The notes beneath the pieces were generated by a model. It was not told the origin of the DNA. It did not search any database and saw only the letters and a program-made list of their open reading frames with translations. Of a stretch of DNA of 64,000 bases, positions 28,066-35,394 are shown piece by piece. This stretch comes from Arenimonas sp049195245 (GTDB lineage: Bacteria > Pseudomonadota > Gammaproteobacteria > Xanthomonadales > Xanthomonadaceae): the NCBI RefSeq assembly GCF_049195245.1, contig NZ_JBMIRR010000021.1:62001-126000 (forward strand). The letters run 5' to 3'. The position numbers and the translations under genes are program-made. Position 1 is the stretch's first letter. Each line of letters starts with the position of its first letter.

Positions 28066-30461
28066 GGCAGCGCGGGCTCGGTCGGGGTGATGCCGGCGCA
28101 GGCTTCCACCGCCGGCTCGTGCGGGCGCTTGCACAGTTCGTCCAGCAGCTTCTGCAGGTTCTGCGCCAGGTACTCCTCGGGCTGGCGCATCTTGCCCAGC
28201 AGGGCCACGCCCTGCTGCAGCGCCTGGCCGGCGCCCTGCGGGTCGCCCGACATCAGGCGGGCGCCGCCCAGCGTGGACACCGCCATGATCTGGTTGCCGG
28301 TGGGCTCGGGATACAGCCGCGCCGACATCGCTACCGATTCCTCGGCCTGTGTCTTCGCCAGGTTGAATTTCTTCAGGCGCATGGCCTGGATTGCCACCGA
28401 GTTCATCGCGGTCACCAGCATCGGGTGGTCGCCCTTGAACGCGCGACGGCGCATGGCCAGCGACTGCTGCCAGAGCTCGAACGCCTTCTCGGCCTCGCCG
28501 CGCTCGGCCACCAGGAAGGCATGGTTGTTGATCAGGCTGGCCAGCTCGGGGCTGCCGCGCGGGTAGACGCGCTCCAGTCCCTTGCGCGCCTGCGTGTAAA
28601 GCGTCTCCGCACGCGCCAGGTCGCCCAGGCCGTGCGCGGTGTAGGCCAGGTTGCCCACCAGCAGGTAGGGTTCGGACGGCATGGCCTCGGGATCGGGATG
28701 CGCCTTGAGCTGCACCTCGGCGCGGCGCAGCAGTTCGTCAGCCTTCTCGTAGTCCTCGTTGAACATGTGGAAGTTGCCGAGGTTGTTGAGCACGATGCCG
28801 TAGAAGGGGTCGTCCTGCAGGCGCTGTTCTTCCATGCTTGCCAGCACCCGGCGGAACAGCGCCTCGGCCTCGTCGTTGCGGCCCTGCGAATGCCGCAGCT
28901 GCGCCTGGCCTTCCAGGATGCGCAGCGTGCGCACGTCGCCGGCGCCGTAGGCGGCCGTGCTTTCGTCCAGCGCAAATTGCAGCTGTTCTTCGGCCAGGTC
29001 CAGCTTGTAGCGGCTGATCATGCCGTAGCCCAGTGCGAAGCGGATGCGCGAGGACAGGTCGGGGCGGTCGGCGAAGCGCGGGCCGACCTTGACCACGGCC
29101 TCGTCCACCGCCTGGCTCATCGTGATTTCGCTGCCGGCGTTGAACGGATCCGAGGAGCGGATCACGTCCATCAGGAAGTTGTTGATGCGGGTGGCGTCGT
29201 TGGCCGCGCGGCGCGCCTGGTCGGCCTGCCAGAATGCGAACGCGGTGGTGCCCAGGATCGCCAGCAGCGCGAGGCTGGCGGCGATCGCGCCGAGGCGGTG
29301 CCGCGCCAGGAACTTGCCCACCCGGTAGGCCGCCGAATCCGGCCCGGCCTGCACCGGCATGCCGTCGAGGTAGCGGCCGATATCGTCGGCCAGCTCCTGC
29401 GCCGAGCCGTAGCGGCGCGTGGCGTCCTTGTGCATGGCCTTGGCGACGATGCGCTCGACGTCGTCCACGATCATCGCCCGGCGCGCGCGGCGCTCGTCCT
29501 CGGTCAGCGGCGCCTTGTCCAGCATGCGCCGCATCGGCTCGGGCTGCAGGTCGCAGACCACGTGCTCGGCTTCCGACGGCCGCAGGCCGGCCAGTTCGTA
29601 GGGACGCATGCCGGTGACCAGCTGGTACAGCACCACGCCCAGCGAATACACGTCCGAGCTGGTGGTCAGCGGCTGCTGGCGCACCTGTTCCGGGCTGGCG
29701 TAGGCCGGCGTCATCGCCGACAGCGCGGTGCCGGGGCTGCCGCCCAGCGGTTCACGCTCCAGGATCTTGGCGATGCCGAAATCCAGCAGGCGCGGCTCGC
29801 CGTCCACGCCCACCAGGATGTTGTCGGGCTTGAGGTCCCGGTGCACGATCAGGTGGCGGTGCGCTTCCTGCACGCCGTCGCAGACTTTGCGGAACAGCGC
29901 CAGCCGCTGGCGCACGTCCAGCTTGCGCTCCTTGCAGAAGTCGGTGAGCGAGATGCCGTCGACGTACTCCATCACCAGGTAGGGAATGCCGCTGGCGGTG
30001 CTGCCGCCGTCGAGGATGCGCGCGACGTTGGGGTGGTTCAGGCGCGCCAGGATCGCGCGCTCGTCCTCGAAGCGGGCGATCAGCTGGCGGCGGAAGTCCG
30101 CCGCGCCCAGCATGTGCACCGGCCGCACCAGCTTGATCGCCACCTGCTGCTCGTACACGTCGTCGGCGCGACGGCCCAGGTAGACCACGCCCATGCCGCC
30201 CGATTCCAGCGGCTTGAGCAGCTCGTAGTTGCCCAGCCGCTCACCGACTTTCGGGAATTTCGGCGGCACTTCCTCGGTGAGCACCGCGGTCTCTTCCAGG
30301 AAGCTGCCCGCGGCCTTCTCGGCATCGAGCAGGCGCAGCACGCCCGACTGCACTTCCGGCGCCAGGCCCTGGCCCGACAGCCAGGCGATGCGTTCCGACG
30401 GCGGCTGTTCCAGCGCCTGTTCGAAGACCTGCAGTACCTTGAGTTCCAGCGACGTGCTCAT
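28062..30461 (-). CDS. Membrane Ser/Thr protein kinase with C-terminal TPR domain
   Basis: The 799-residue protein has a short N-terminal helical region, then a Hanks-type kinase domain (about 78-360): Gly loop LESGGMGVVY at 85-94, Lys110 in VAIK, HRDLKPDN (Asp209), DFG at 227-229 and an SPEQ P+1 segment. All catalytic residues are present, so it should be active. One membrane helix (about 389-411) follows, then about 390 residues of TPR-like helices that should lie in the periplasm and act as the sensor. It is divergent from an ECF sigma factor gene 105 bases away, the arrangement known for PknS-EcfK (Xanthomonas) and PknT-EcfP (Vibrio), where the kinase phosphorylates the sigma factor. That partnership here is inference. 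Confidence 0.92.
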   Translation of the reverse strand: MSTSLELKVLQVFEQALEQPPSERIAWLSGQGLAPEVQSGVLRLLDAEKAAGSFLEETAVLTEEVPPKFPKVGERLGNYELLKPLESGGMGVVYLGRRADDVYEQQVAIKLVRPVHMLGAADFRRQLIARFEDERAILARLNHPNVARILDGGSTASGIPYLVMEYVDGISLTDFCKERKLDVRQRLALFRKVCDGVQEAHRHLIVHRDLKPDNILVGVDGEPRLLDFGIAKILEREPLGGSPGTALSAMTPAYASPEQVRQQPLTTSSDVYSLGVVLYQLVTGMRPYELAGLRPSEAEHVVCDLQPEPMRRMLDKAPLTEDERRARRAMIVDDVERIVAKAMHKDATRRYGSAQELADDIGRYLDGMPVQAGPDSAAYRVGKFLARHRLGAIAASLALLAILGTTAFAFWQADQARRAANDATRINNFLMDVIRSSDPFNAGSEITMSQAVDEAVVKVGPRFADRPDLSSRIRFALGYGMISRYKLDLAEEQLQFALDESTAAYGAGDVRTLRILEGQAQLRHSQGRNDEAEALFRRVLASMEEQRLQDDPFYGIVLNNLGNFHMFNEDYEKADELLRRAEVQLKAHPDPEAMPSEPYLLVGNLAYTAHGLGDLARAETLYTQARKGLERVYPRGSPELASLINNHAFLVAERGEAEKAFELWQQSLAMRRRAFKGDHPMLVTAMNSVAIQAMRLKKFNLAKTQAEESVAMSARLYPEPTGNQIMAVSTLGGARLMSGDPQGAGQALQQGVALLGKMRQPEEYLAQNLQKLLDELCKRPHEPAVEACAGITPTEPALP

Positions 30462-30498
30462 GCGATTCCCGGGTTCCCCGCCCGCCCGTTTCCGGCCG

Positions 30499-30560
30499 AC
30501 ACTAGCAGAAGGCGGCAAACCGGGGCCGACCGGCTCAGCGCCGGTCGCCGCTGCTAGACT
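30499..30560. promoter_or_regulatory. Divergent extended -10 boxes for the kinase and sigma factor genes
   Basis: TGCTAGACT (plus, -10 at 30555-30560) precedes the sigma gene ATG by 6 bases. TGCTAGTGT (minus, -10 at 30504-30499) lies 37 bases before the kinase ATG. The shared CTAGCAG/CTGCTAG forms an inverted repeat. A 7-bp hairpin (GACCGGC-N5-GCCGGTC, 30528-30546) lies between. Mirrored promoters suggest co-regulation of the two genes. Confidence 0.45.
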
Positions 30561-30566
30561 CGGGCC

Positions 30567-31124
30567 ATGTCCGGAGACGTGACTTCCCTGCTGGCGGCCT
30601 GGCGCCAGGGCGATGCCGAGGCCAGGGATCGCCTGGTGCGCATCGTCTATCCCGAACTGCGCGCGCTGGCCGATCGCCAGCTGCGCGGCGAACGCGCCAA
30701 CCACACCCTGCAGCCCACGGCCCTGGTCAACGAAGCCTACCTGCGGCTCTCGGGCCTGCAACGCATCGACTGGCAGGACCGCGCCCACTTCGTGCGCATG
30801 GCCGCGCGCCTGATGCGCGAGATCCTGGTGGACCACGCGCGCCGCCGCGATGCCGCCAAGCGCGACGGCGGCCAGCGCGTCACCCTGACCGGCCTGGAGC
30901 TGCCGGCCGAGGAAGCGCCGGTGGACGTGATCGCGCTCGACGGCGCCCTGGCCCGGCTGGAGCTGCTCGACCCCGACAAGGCGCGCCTGGTGGAGCTGCG
31001 CTATTTCGGCGGCCTCACCATCGAGGAAACCGCTGAAGCCATGGGCTCGTCGCCGGCCACCGTGAAGCGCCAGTGGCAGGCGGCCCGCGCCTGGCTGTTC
31101 CATGCCCTGAGCACGGCCGGCTGA
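30567..31124 (+). CDS. ECF RNA polymerase sigma factor (TIGR02999 / ECF43-like)
   Basis: The 185-residue protein has sigma region 2 (about 5-90) and region 4 (about 125-180, IEETAEAMGSSPATVKRQW as helix-turn-helix). In region 2.2, where most sigma factors have the acidic DAED motif that contacts RNA polymerase, it has HTLQPTALVNEAYLRL with Thr51. That is the signature of ECF43 sigma factors, which are inactive until a Ser/Thr kinase phosphorylates a threonine there. ATG at 30567 is 6 bases after a -10 box (leaderless candidate). A kinase of the right type is divergent, and two exported-protein genes follow on the same strand. No anti-sigma factor is visible. Confidence 0.9.
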   Translation: MSGDVTSLLAAWRQGDAEARDRLVRIVYPELRALADRQLRGERANHTLQPTALVNEAYLRLSGLQRIDWQDRAHFVRMAARLMREILVDHARRRDAAKRDGGQRVTLTGLELPAEEAPVDVIALDGALARLELLDPDKARLVELRYFGGLTIEETAEAMGSSPATVKRQWQAARAWLFHALSTAG

Positions 31125-31193
31125 GCCCACGCCCCGGGCGTGAGCCGGTTTGCCGCCCTTCCCCGCCCTAGCCTGCAGGACCGGAGAAAAACC

Positions 31194-32489
31194 ATGCACA
31201 GCTCGCCGATACGACCCACCCGCCTGGCCCTGGCCAGCCTTGCCCTGGCCCTGGCGGCCTGCGGCGCCAACCCGCAGGCCGACGAGGCAGCCGCTGCCGG
31301 CAAGCAGGCGGCCCTGGACGCCGCAGGCAAGGGCGGCAAGTCCACGCCCGACGCGATGCCACCTGGCTACGGCGGCAACGATCCAGCGAACGCCGGGGGG
31401 GTCGCCGCGAACGGCGACGGCACCGCCCGCGGCAGCGACCCCGCCTGGGTGCCTGCCGCGAACGGCGCACAGGCTGCAGCCGTCGGCGCACAAGGCGCCA
31501 CCGGCAGCGGGTTGCAGCGCGTCGCGGTGATCGACCCCAATGGTTTCGAGAAGCCGATGCCTGCGCTGTGGGTGGAACTGCCCGCCGGATGGCGTACCGA
31601 GGGCGGCGTGCTGTGGAATGCACAGGCGCCCTGTGGCGCCACGCCCAGCTTCCAGTGGCGCGCGCAGTCGCCCGACGGCCGCCAGAGCCTGCAGATGCTG
31701 CCGGCCGAAGCCTGGAGCTGGGACAACCTGGGCATGGACATCCAGGGCAGCTGCCCGCGCTGGCAGATCACCGACGTGCGCGCCTACCTGCAGTCCTTCG
31801 TGCAGCGGCACCGCCCCGGCGCGCGGGTGCTCGACTTCCGCGCGCGCAACGACCTGATCCGCAGCGCGCCGCCGCCGTCCGACGGCCAGACCCGGTTCTG
31901 GAAGGAAGGCGGTGAAGTGCTGATCGCCTACGCCGGCCCGCAGGGCGAGATGCGCGAAAGCATTAGCGTGGTCGTGCAGTTCATGGAAAACACCCTGATG
32001 GGCGTGATGCCCGGCGAAGTGCGCAAGTTCTACAGCGGCATCGCCGCCGCGCCGGTGGTGGCCACGGCCCCCAACGGCCAGCTGGACCTGGCGCTGGTGG
32101 GCCACTTCTCGTCCACCGCGCAACCCGATCCGCAGTGGCAGGCGCGCATGAACCGGCACAACACCCAGATCGCACGCCGCGGCGTGCAGGCGCAGGCGCA
32201 GCGCGGCGCGATCATCGCCGAGACCACCGCCGAGATCGGCCGCATCAACGACGCCGGCATCGCCAGCAGCAACGCCAGCAGCGATGCCATCCACCGCGCC
32301 ACCATCGACGGCATCAACAACGTCGACCGCTACACCGACCCCACCACCGGTGACGAGGTGCAGCTGGACAACCGCTACGACCACGCCTGGCGCACCAATG
32401 CCGGCACCTACTTCCAGACCAACGATCCCAACCTCAATCCCCAGGTGGACCTGGGCATCGAAGCCGAACAGATGGAGCGCAGCGAATGA
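31194..32489 (+). CDS. Exported lipoprotein of unknown function, in the sigma factor operon
   Basis: I do not recognise a family. The 431-residue product has a lipoprotein signal (LALAAC, Cys near residue 23), a Gly/Ala/Asn-rich disordered linker to about residue 105, then a folded region: LWVELPAGWRTEGGVLWN, WQITDVRAYLQ, FYSGIAAAPVV. After that come a long charged helix (about 320-375, RGVQAQAQRGAIIAETTAEIGRI in part) and a short beta tail. A GGAG lies 8 bases before ATG 31194. It is 69 bases after the sigma gene, and its stop overlaps the next start (ATGA), so it is likely in one operon with both. Confidence 0.75.
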   Translation: MHSSPIRPTRLALASLALALAACGANPQADEAAAAGKQAALDAAGKGGKSTPDAMPPGYGGNDPANAGGVAANGDGTARGSDPAWVPAANGAQAAAVGAQGATGSGLQRVAVIDPNGFEKPMPALWVELPAGWRTEGGVLWNAQAPCGATPSFQWRAQSPDGRQSLQMLPAEAWSWDNLGMDIQGSCPRWQITDVRAYLQSFVQRHRPGARVLDFRARNDLIRSAPPPSDGQTRFWKEGGEVLIAYAGPQGEMRESISVVVQFMENTLMGVMPGEVRKFYSGIAAAPVVATAPNGQLDLALVGHFSSTAQPDPQWQARMNRHNTQIARRGVQAQAQRGAIIAETTAEIGRINDAGIASSNASSDAIHRATIDGINNVDRYTDPTTGDEVQLDNRYDHAWRTNAGTYFQTNDPNLNPQVDLGIEAEQMERSE

Positions 32490-33286
32490 AGACTTCTCCC
32501 GTGATCCGACCGGTCGGCGCGATGCTGGCGATGGCGATGCTGGCGGCGATGACGCCGGCGGCGGCCCAGGACAGCTTCGGCCAGGCGCCGCAGCAGCAAC
32601 AGCAACAGCAGCAGCAGCAGCCTCAGTATCCGCCGCAACAGCAGTACCCGCAGCCGCAGCCGCAACCACAGCCTTATCCCCAGCCGCAGCCTCAACCGCA
32701 GCCACAGCCGTACGCCCAGCCGCAGCCCTACGGCCAGCCGGCGCCGGGCCCGCAGGGCAACGACCAACTCGCGCGCCTGGTGCAGATGGAGCGCCAGGAC
32801 ATGGGCGTGGCGCCGACGGCGCAGCTCAAGACCGGCGGCATGCACGGCCCCACCCCGACGTCGGTGCCCGGCGGCCGCCTGATCACCACGCCCGAACTGG
32901 TGCAGCTGCTGCAGAACCCTGGCGCCCAGGCCATGGTGTTCGACGTGCTCGGCGGCCCGCAGCAGTTGCCCAACGCGATCCCGGTGGTGCCGGCGTCGCA
33001 GCCGGGCGATTTCCAGGACCAGACCCAGCGCGAGTTCGGCCAGTACCTGCAGCAGGCCACGCAGGGCCGCAAGGACCGGCCGATGGTGTTCTATTGCCAG
33101 AGCACGCAGTGCTGGATGTCGTACAACGCGGCGCTGCGCGCGATCAACCTGGGCTACACGCAGGTGTACTGGTACCGCGGCGGCATCGAGGCCTGGCAGC
33201 AGGCGGGCGGCCCGCTGCAGGGCCAGGGCGGGCCGCGGCCGCAGAACGGACCGCCGCCGGGCAGCGCGATGCCCCCGCGCACCTGA
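32486..33286 (+). CDS. Exported rhodanese-domain protein with a Gln/Pro-rich N-terminal region
   Basis: The 266-residue protein has a signal peptide to about residue 28 and then a low-complexity stretch (about 35-90). That stretch is a run of ten glutamines followed by alternating Pro-Gln and Pro-Tyr units. A rhodanese-like domain occupies about 130-250. The active-site loop is FYCQSTQCWMS, with the first Cys in the catalytic position and a second Cys-Trp as in CxxCW-type periplasmic rhodaneses; VYWYRGGIEAW follows. It could move sulfur or reduce/oxidise partners in the periplasm; no substrate is known. Coupled start (ATGA) with the upstream lipoprotein gene. Confidence 0.85.
   Translation: MKTSPVIRPVGAMLAMAMLAAMTPAAAQDSFGQAPQQQQQQQQQQPQYPPQQQYPQPQPQPQPYPQPQPQPQPQPYAQPQPYGQPAPGPQGNDQLARLVQMERQDMGVAPTAQLKTGGMHGPTPTSVPGGRLITTPELVQLLQNPGAQAMVFDVLGGPQQLPNAIPVVPASQPGDFQDQTQREFGQYLQQATQGRKDRPMVFYCQSTQCWMSYNAALRAINLGYTQVYWYRGGIEAWQQAGGPLQGQGGPRPQNGPPPGSAMPPRT
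32590..32740 (+). repeat. Low-complexity CAG/CAGCCG repeat inside the rhodanese gene
   Basis: Near-tandem CAG/CAA codons followed by CAGCCG-type hexamers encode the Q10 and (PQ)n tract. Such short tandem units can change length by replication slippage, so the exported linker length may vary between strains. Confidence 0.8.
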
Positions 33287-33366
33287 GTGCTGCCGGGGCC
33301 GGGCTGGCCACGGCCCGGTCCTCGCGCTTCATCCTGCGTTTTCGCCGTGGGCGTTAGGGTCGGTGC

Positions 33367-34110
33367 ATGCCCCCGATCCGCCTGAGCCTGGTCATCCCTG
33401 CCTGGAACGAAGCCCAGCGCCTGCCGCGCCTGCTCGACAGCGTGGACGCAGCGCGGGCCAACTGGCGCCGGCACGGCGGCAGTGATGACGACATCGAACT
33501 GATCGTGGCCGACAACGGCTCCACCGACGGCACCGCCGCGGTGGCGGCGGCGCGCGGCTGCCACGTGGTGACCGTGGAGAAGCGAGCCATCGCCGCCAGC
33601 CGCAACGGTGGCGCGGCCCGCGCCCGCGGCGAAGTGCTGTGCTTCGTGGATGCCGACAGCGTGCTGCACCCGGACGTGTTCCTGGCGGTATCGGCCGCGA
33701 TGCAGGACCCGGCCGTGGTCGGCGGCGCTTCGGGCGTGGACATGGAGCGCTGGTCGCTGGGCATCGCCCTCACCGTGGCGATGGCGCTGCCGGTGGTGTG
33801 GATGACCGGCTTCGACACCGGCCTGGTGTTTGCGCGGCGCGCGGATTTTGAACGGCTTGGCGGCTACGACGAGACCCGCCGCGTCGCCGAGGACGTGGAT
33901 TTCATGGTGCGGCTGCGGCGGCTGGGCCGCACCCGCGGCCAGCATCTGACGCGCCTGCGCCGGGTACGCACGATCACGTCCACGCGCAAGTTCGACCAGC
34001 ACGGCGACTGGCACTACTTCACGCGCATGCCCGCAGTGATGTGGCAATTGCTGCGCGACCCACGCTCGCTCGGGCAGTTCGCACACGACTACTGGTACGG
34101 CAAGCGTTGA
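33367..34110 (+). CDS. Glycosyltransferase family 2 protein
   Basis: The 247-residue GT-A enzyme has the GT2 N-terminus LSLVIPAWNEAQRLPRLL, the DNGSTDGT loop near residue 56, and the metal-binding FVDADS motif near residue 97. A hydrophobic stretch (about 140-155) may touch the membrane. RRVAEDVDFMVRLRRLG is the usual acceptor-side (ED) motif. The sugar and acceptor are unknown, and it is not next to other polysaccharide genes. ATG at 33367 lies 7 bases after a -10-like TTAGGGT, suggesting a leaderless transcript. Confidence 0.88.
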   Translation: MPPIRLSLVIPAWNEAQRLPRLLDSVDAARANWRRHGGSDDDIELIVADNGSTDGTAAVAAARGCHVVTVEKRAIAASRNGGAARARGEVLCFVDADSVLHPDVFLAVSAAMQDPAVVGGASGVDMERWSLGIALTVAMALPVVWMTGFDTGLVFARRADFERLGGYDETRRVAEDVDFMVRLRRLGRTRGQHLTRLRRVRTITSTRKFDQHGDWHYFTRMPAVMWQLLRDPRSLGQFAHDYWYGKR

Positions 34111-34114
34111 TGCG

Positions 34115-34140
34115 CTGGCGCCGGCGTGTGCCGGCGCCAG
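34115..34140. terminator. GC-rich hairpin between convergent genes
   Basis: A perfect 11-bp stem (34115-34125 with 34130-34140) with a GTGT loop lies between the GT2 stop and the convergent stop at 34150. No U-tract follows on either strand. Confidence 0.45.
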
Positions 34141-34149
34141 GGCCAGGGC

Positions 34150-35265
34150 CTACTTCGCGAGGCGGGCGACGAGTTCGGCGTTGAAGGCGCGACCGGCGCG
34201 CAGCATGGCGGCTTCCGTCGCTGCCCAGTCCGGGGTCATGGTGTAGCCGGTGCGGTCGCTGCCGCCCAGGCCGCCGACAAAGCGCAGCACGTTTTCCGCA
34301 GTGCCCGCCTTGGAACCCGCGATCTCGGCCAGCTCGCCGATGTCGCCGTCCACCACCAGACCGGCCGGCGGCACGTTGATGTTGCCCCAGCCGCCCTTCG
34401 CGCCGTTCAGGTCGGCGCGCGCGCTGAACCACAGGCCGCTGGTGGCCTCGGTGCCCAGCTGGCGCGAATCGGTCTCGGCCACGGTGCCCGGCGCGAAGCT
34501 GTAGACGATGTTGAAGCTGATGCCCGCCTTGCCCTTGAGGAACTTCATGATGGCCATGCCGTTGCTGATCGCCTTGGGATCCGCCGGCTGCGCGCCGGGC
34601 AGCGCGATCACCGCGAAGTCCTGCGCGTTCACCGTGTCGTTGTACTTGAACAGCGGCACGCCCAGTTCGGCGTTGTTGGCCAGGGTCTTGAGCTGCGGCA
34701 GGTCGCCGCCCATTTCGGCGCGCGTGGTGGCCTGCCAGCCGGCGGCCTCGAAGCGCGCCTCCAGGTCGGCCTCCAGCGCCACCAGCACGCGCTCGAGTAC
34801 CTCGCGGTCCAGCGGCGCGAAGATCTCCTTGCTCGACTTGTGCTTGCGGAACACGCCGCCGGTGGCCGTGGCCTTGCTGCGCATGGCCCAGCGCAGCTGC
34901 ACGGCGGAGAAGATCGCGATCGGATCTTCCTTGCCTTCGATGCGGCCGATGTAGGTTTCCAGCGCCTTGGGCGCGCTGAACAGCGGCTCGGCGGGCTCCA
35001 CGGCCTTGGGTGCGGCGGCGGCCTCCGGCGCAGCCGGCGCCACGGCGTCCTGCATCGGCGCGGCGGCGGGTGCGCCCGACATCGTCGCGGCCTCGGCCGG
35101 CGCGGCGGGCGCTACGGTGGCAGCCGCGGCCGCTTCCCCGGCGGAGGCTTGCGCGGTCTCGGTGGTTTCGTTTTTGGTTTCGGCGGGCGGATCCTGCGCC
35201 CAGGTCGCGGCCGCGAAGCAACCGCCCACGGCGAGCGCGACGCCCGCCAGCTTACGAACTTGCAT
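34150..35265 (-). CDS. Exported Ala-rich protein of unknown function
   Basis: I do not recognise a family. The 371-residue product has a signal peptide (cleavage after TWA-QD, residue about 20) and a Glu/Ala/Pro-rich flexible linker to about residue 95. A compact region follows: ETYIGRIEGKEDPIAIFSAVQLRWAM (landmarks YIGRIEGKEDP, VQLRWAM), ALEADLEARFEAAGW, and KFLKGKAGISFNIVYSF. The linker-plus-globule form suggests a periplasmic or surface protein tethered away from the membrane. ATG at 35265 is chosen because the signal peptide starts there. Confidence 0.75.
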   Translation of the reverse strand: MQVRKLAGVALAVGGCFAAATWAQDPPAETKNETTETAQASAGEAAAAATVAPAAPAEAATMSGAPAAAPMQDAVAPAAPEAAAAPKAVEPAEPLFSAPKALETYIGRIEGKEDPIAIFSAVQLRWAMRSKATATGGVFRKHKSSKEIFAPLDREVLERVLVALEADLEARFEAAGWQATTRAEMGGDLPQLKTLANNAELGVPLFKYNDTVNAQDFAVIALPGAQPADPKAISNGMAIMKFLKGKAGISFNIVYSFAPGTVAETDSRQLGTEATSGLWFSARADLNGAKGGWGNINVPPAGLVVDGDIGELAEIAGSKAGTAENVLRFVGGLGGSDRTGYTMTPDWAATEAAMLRAGRAFNAELVARLAK

Positions 35266-35394
35266 GTGTTTCCCCTTGGATGCGGCCCCTGTGCCGCCCC
35301 TGAATGCTATCGCGCGGCATCGGGCGATCAAGCCACGTGATCCCCGCGTGGACCCGGCCATGCATTTCGCAAAGCCGGGTCGGTAGCCGAGGTA

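Noticed and set aside
30462..32705. Upstream extension of the kinase frame over the sigma factor and lipoprotein genes
   Set aside because: It is antisense to both; the kinase N-terminus at 30461 fits the family.
32590..32740. CAG-rich tract as a CRISPR or tandem-repeat array
   Set aside because: It is in frame within the rhodanese gene and encodes a Q/P linker; no spacers exist.
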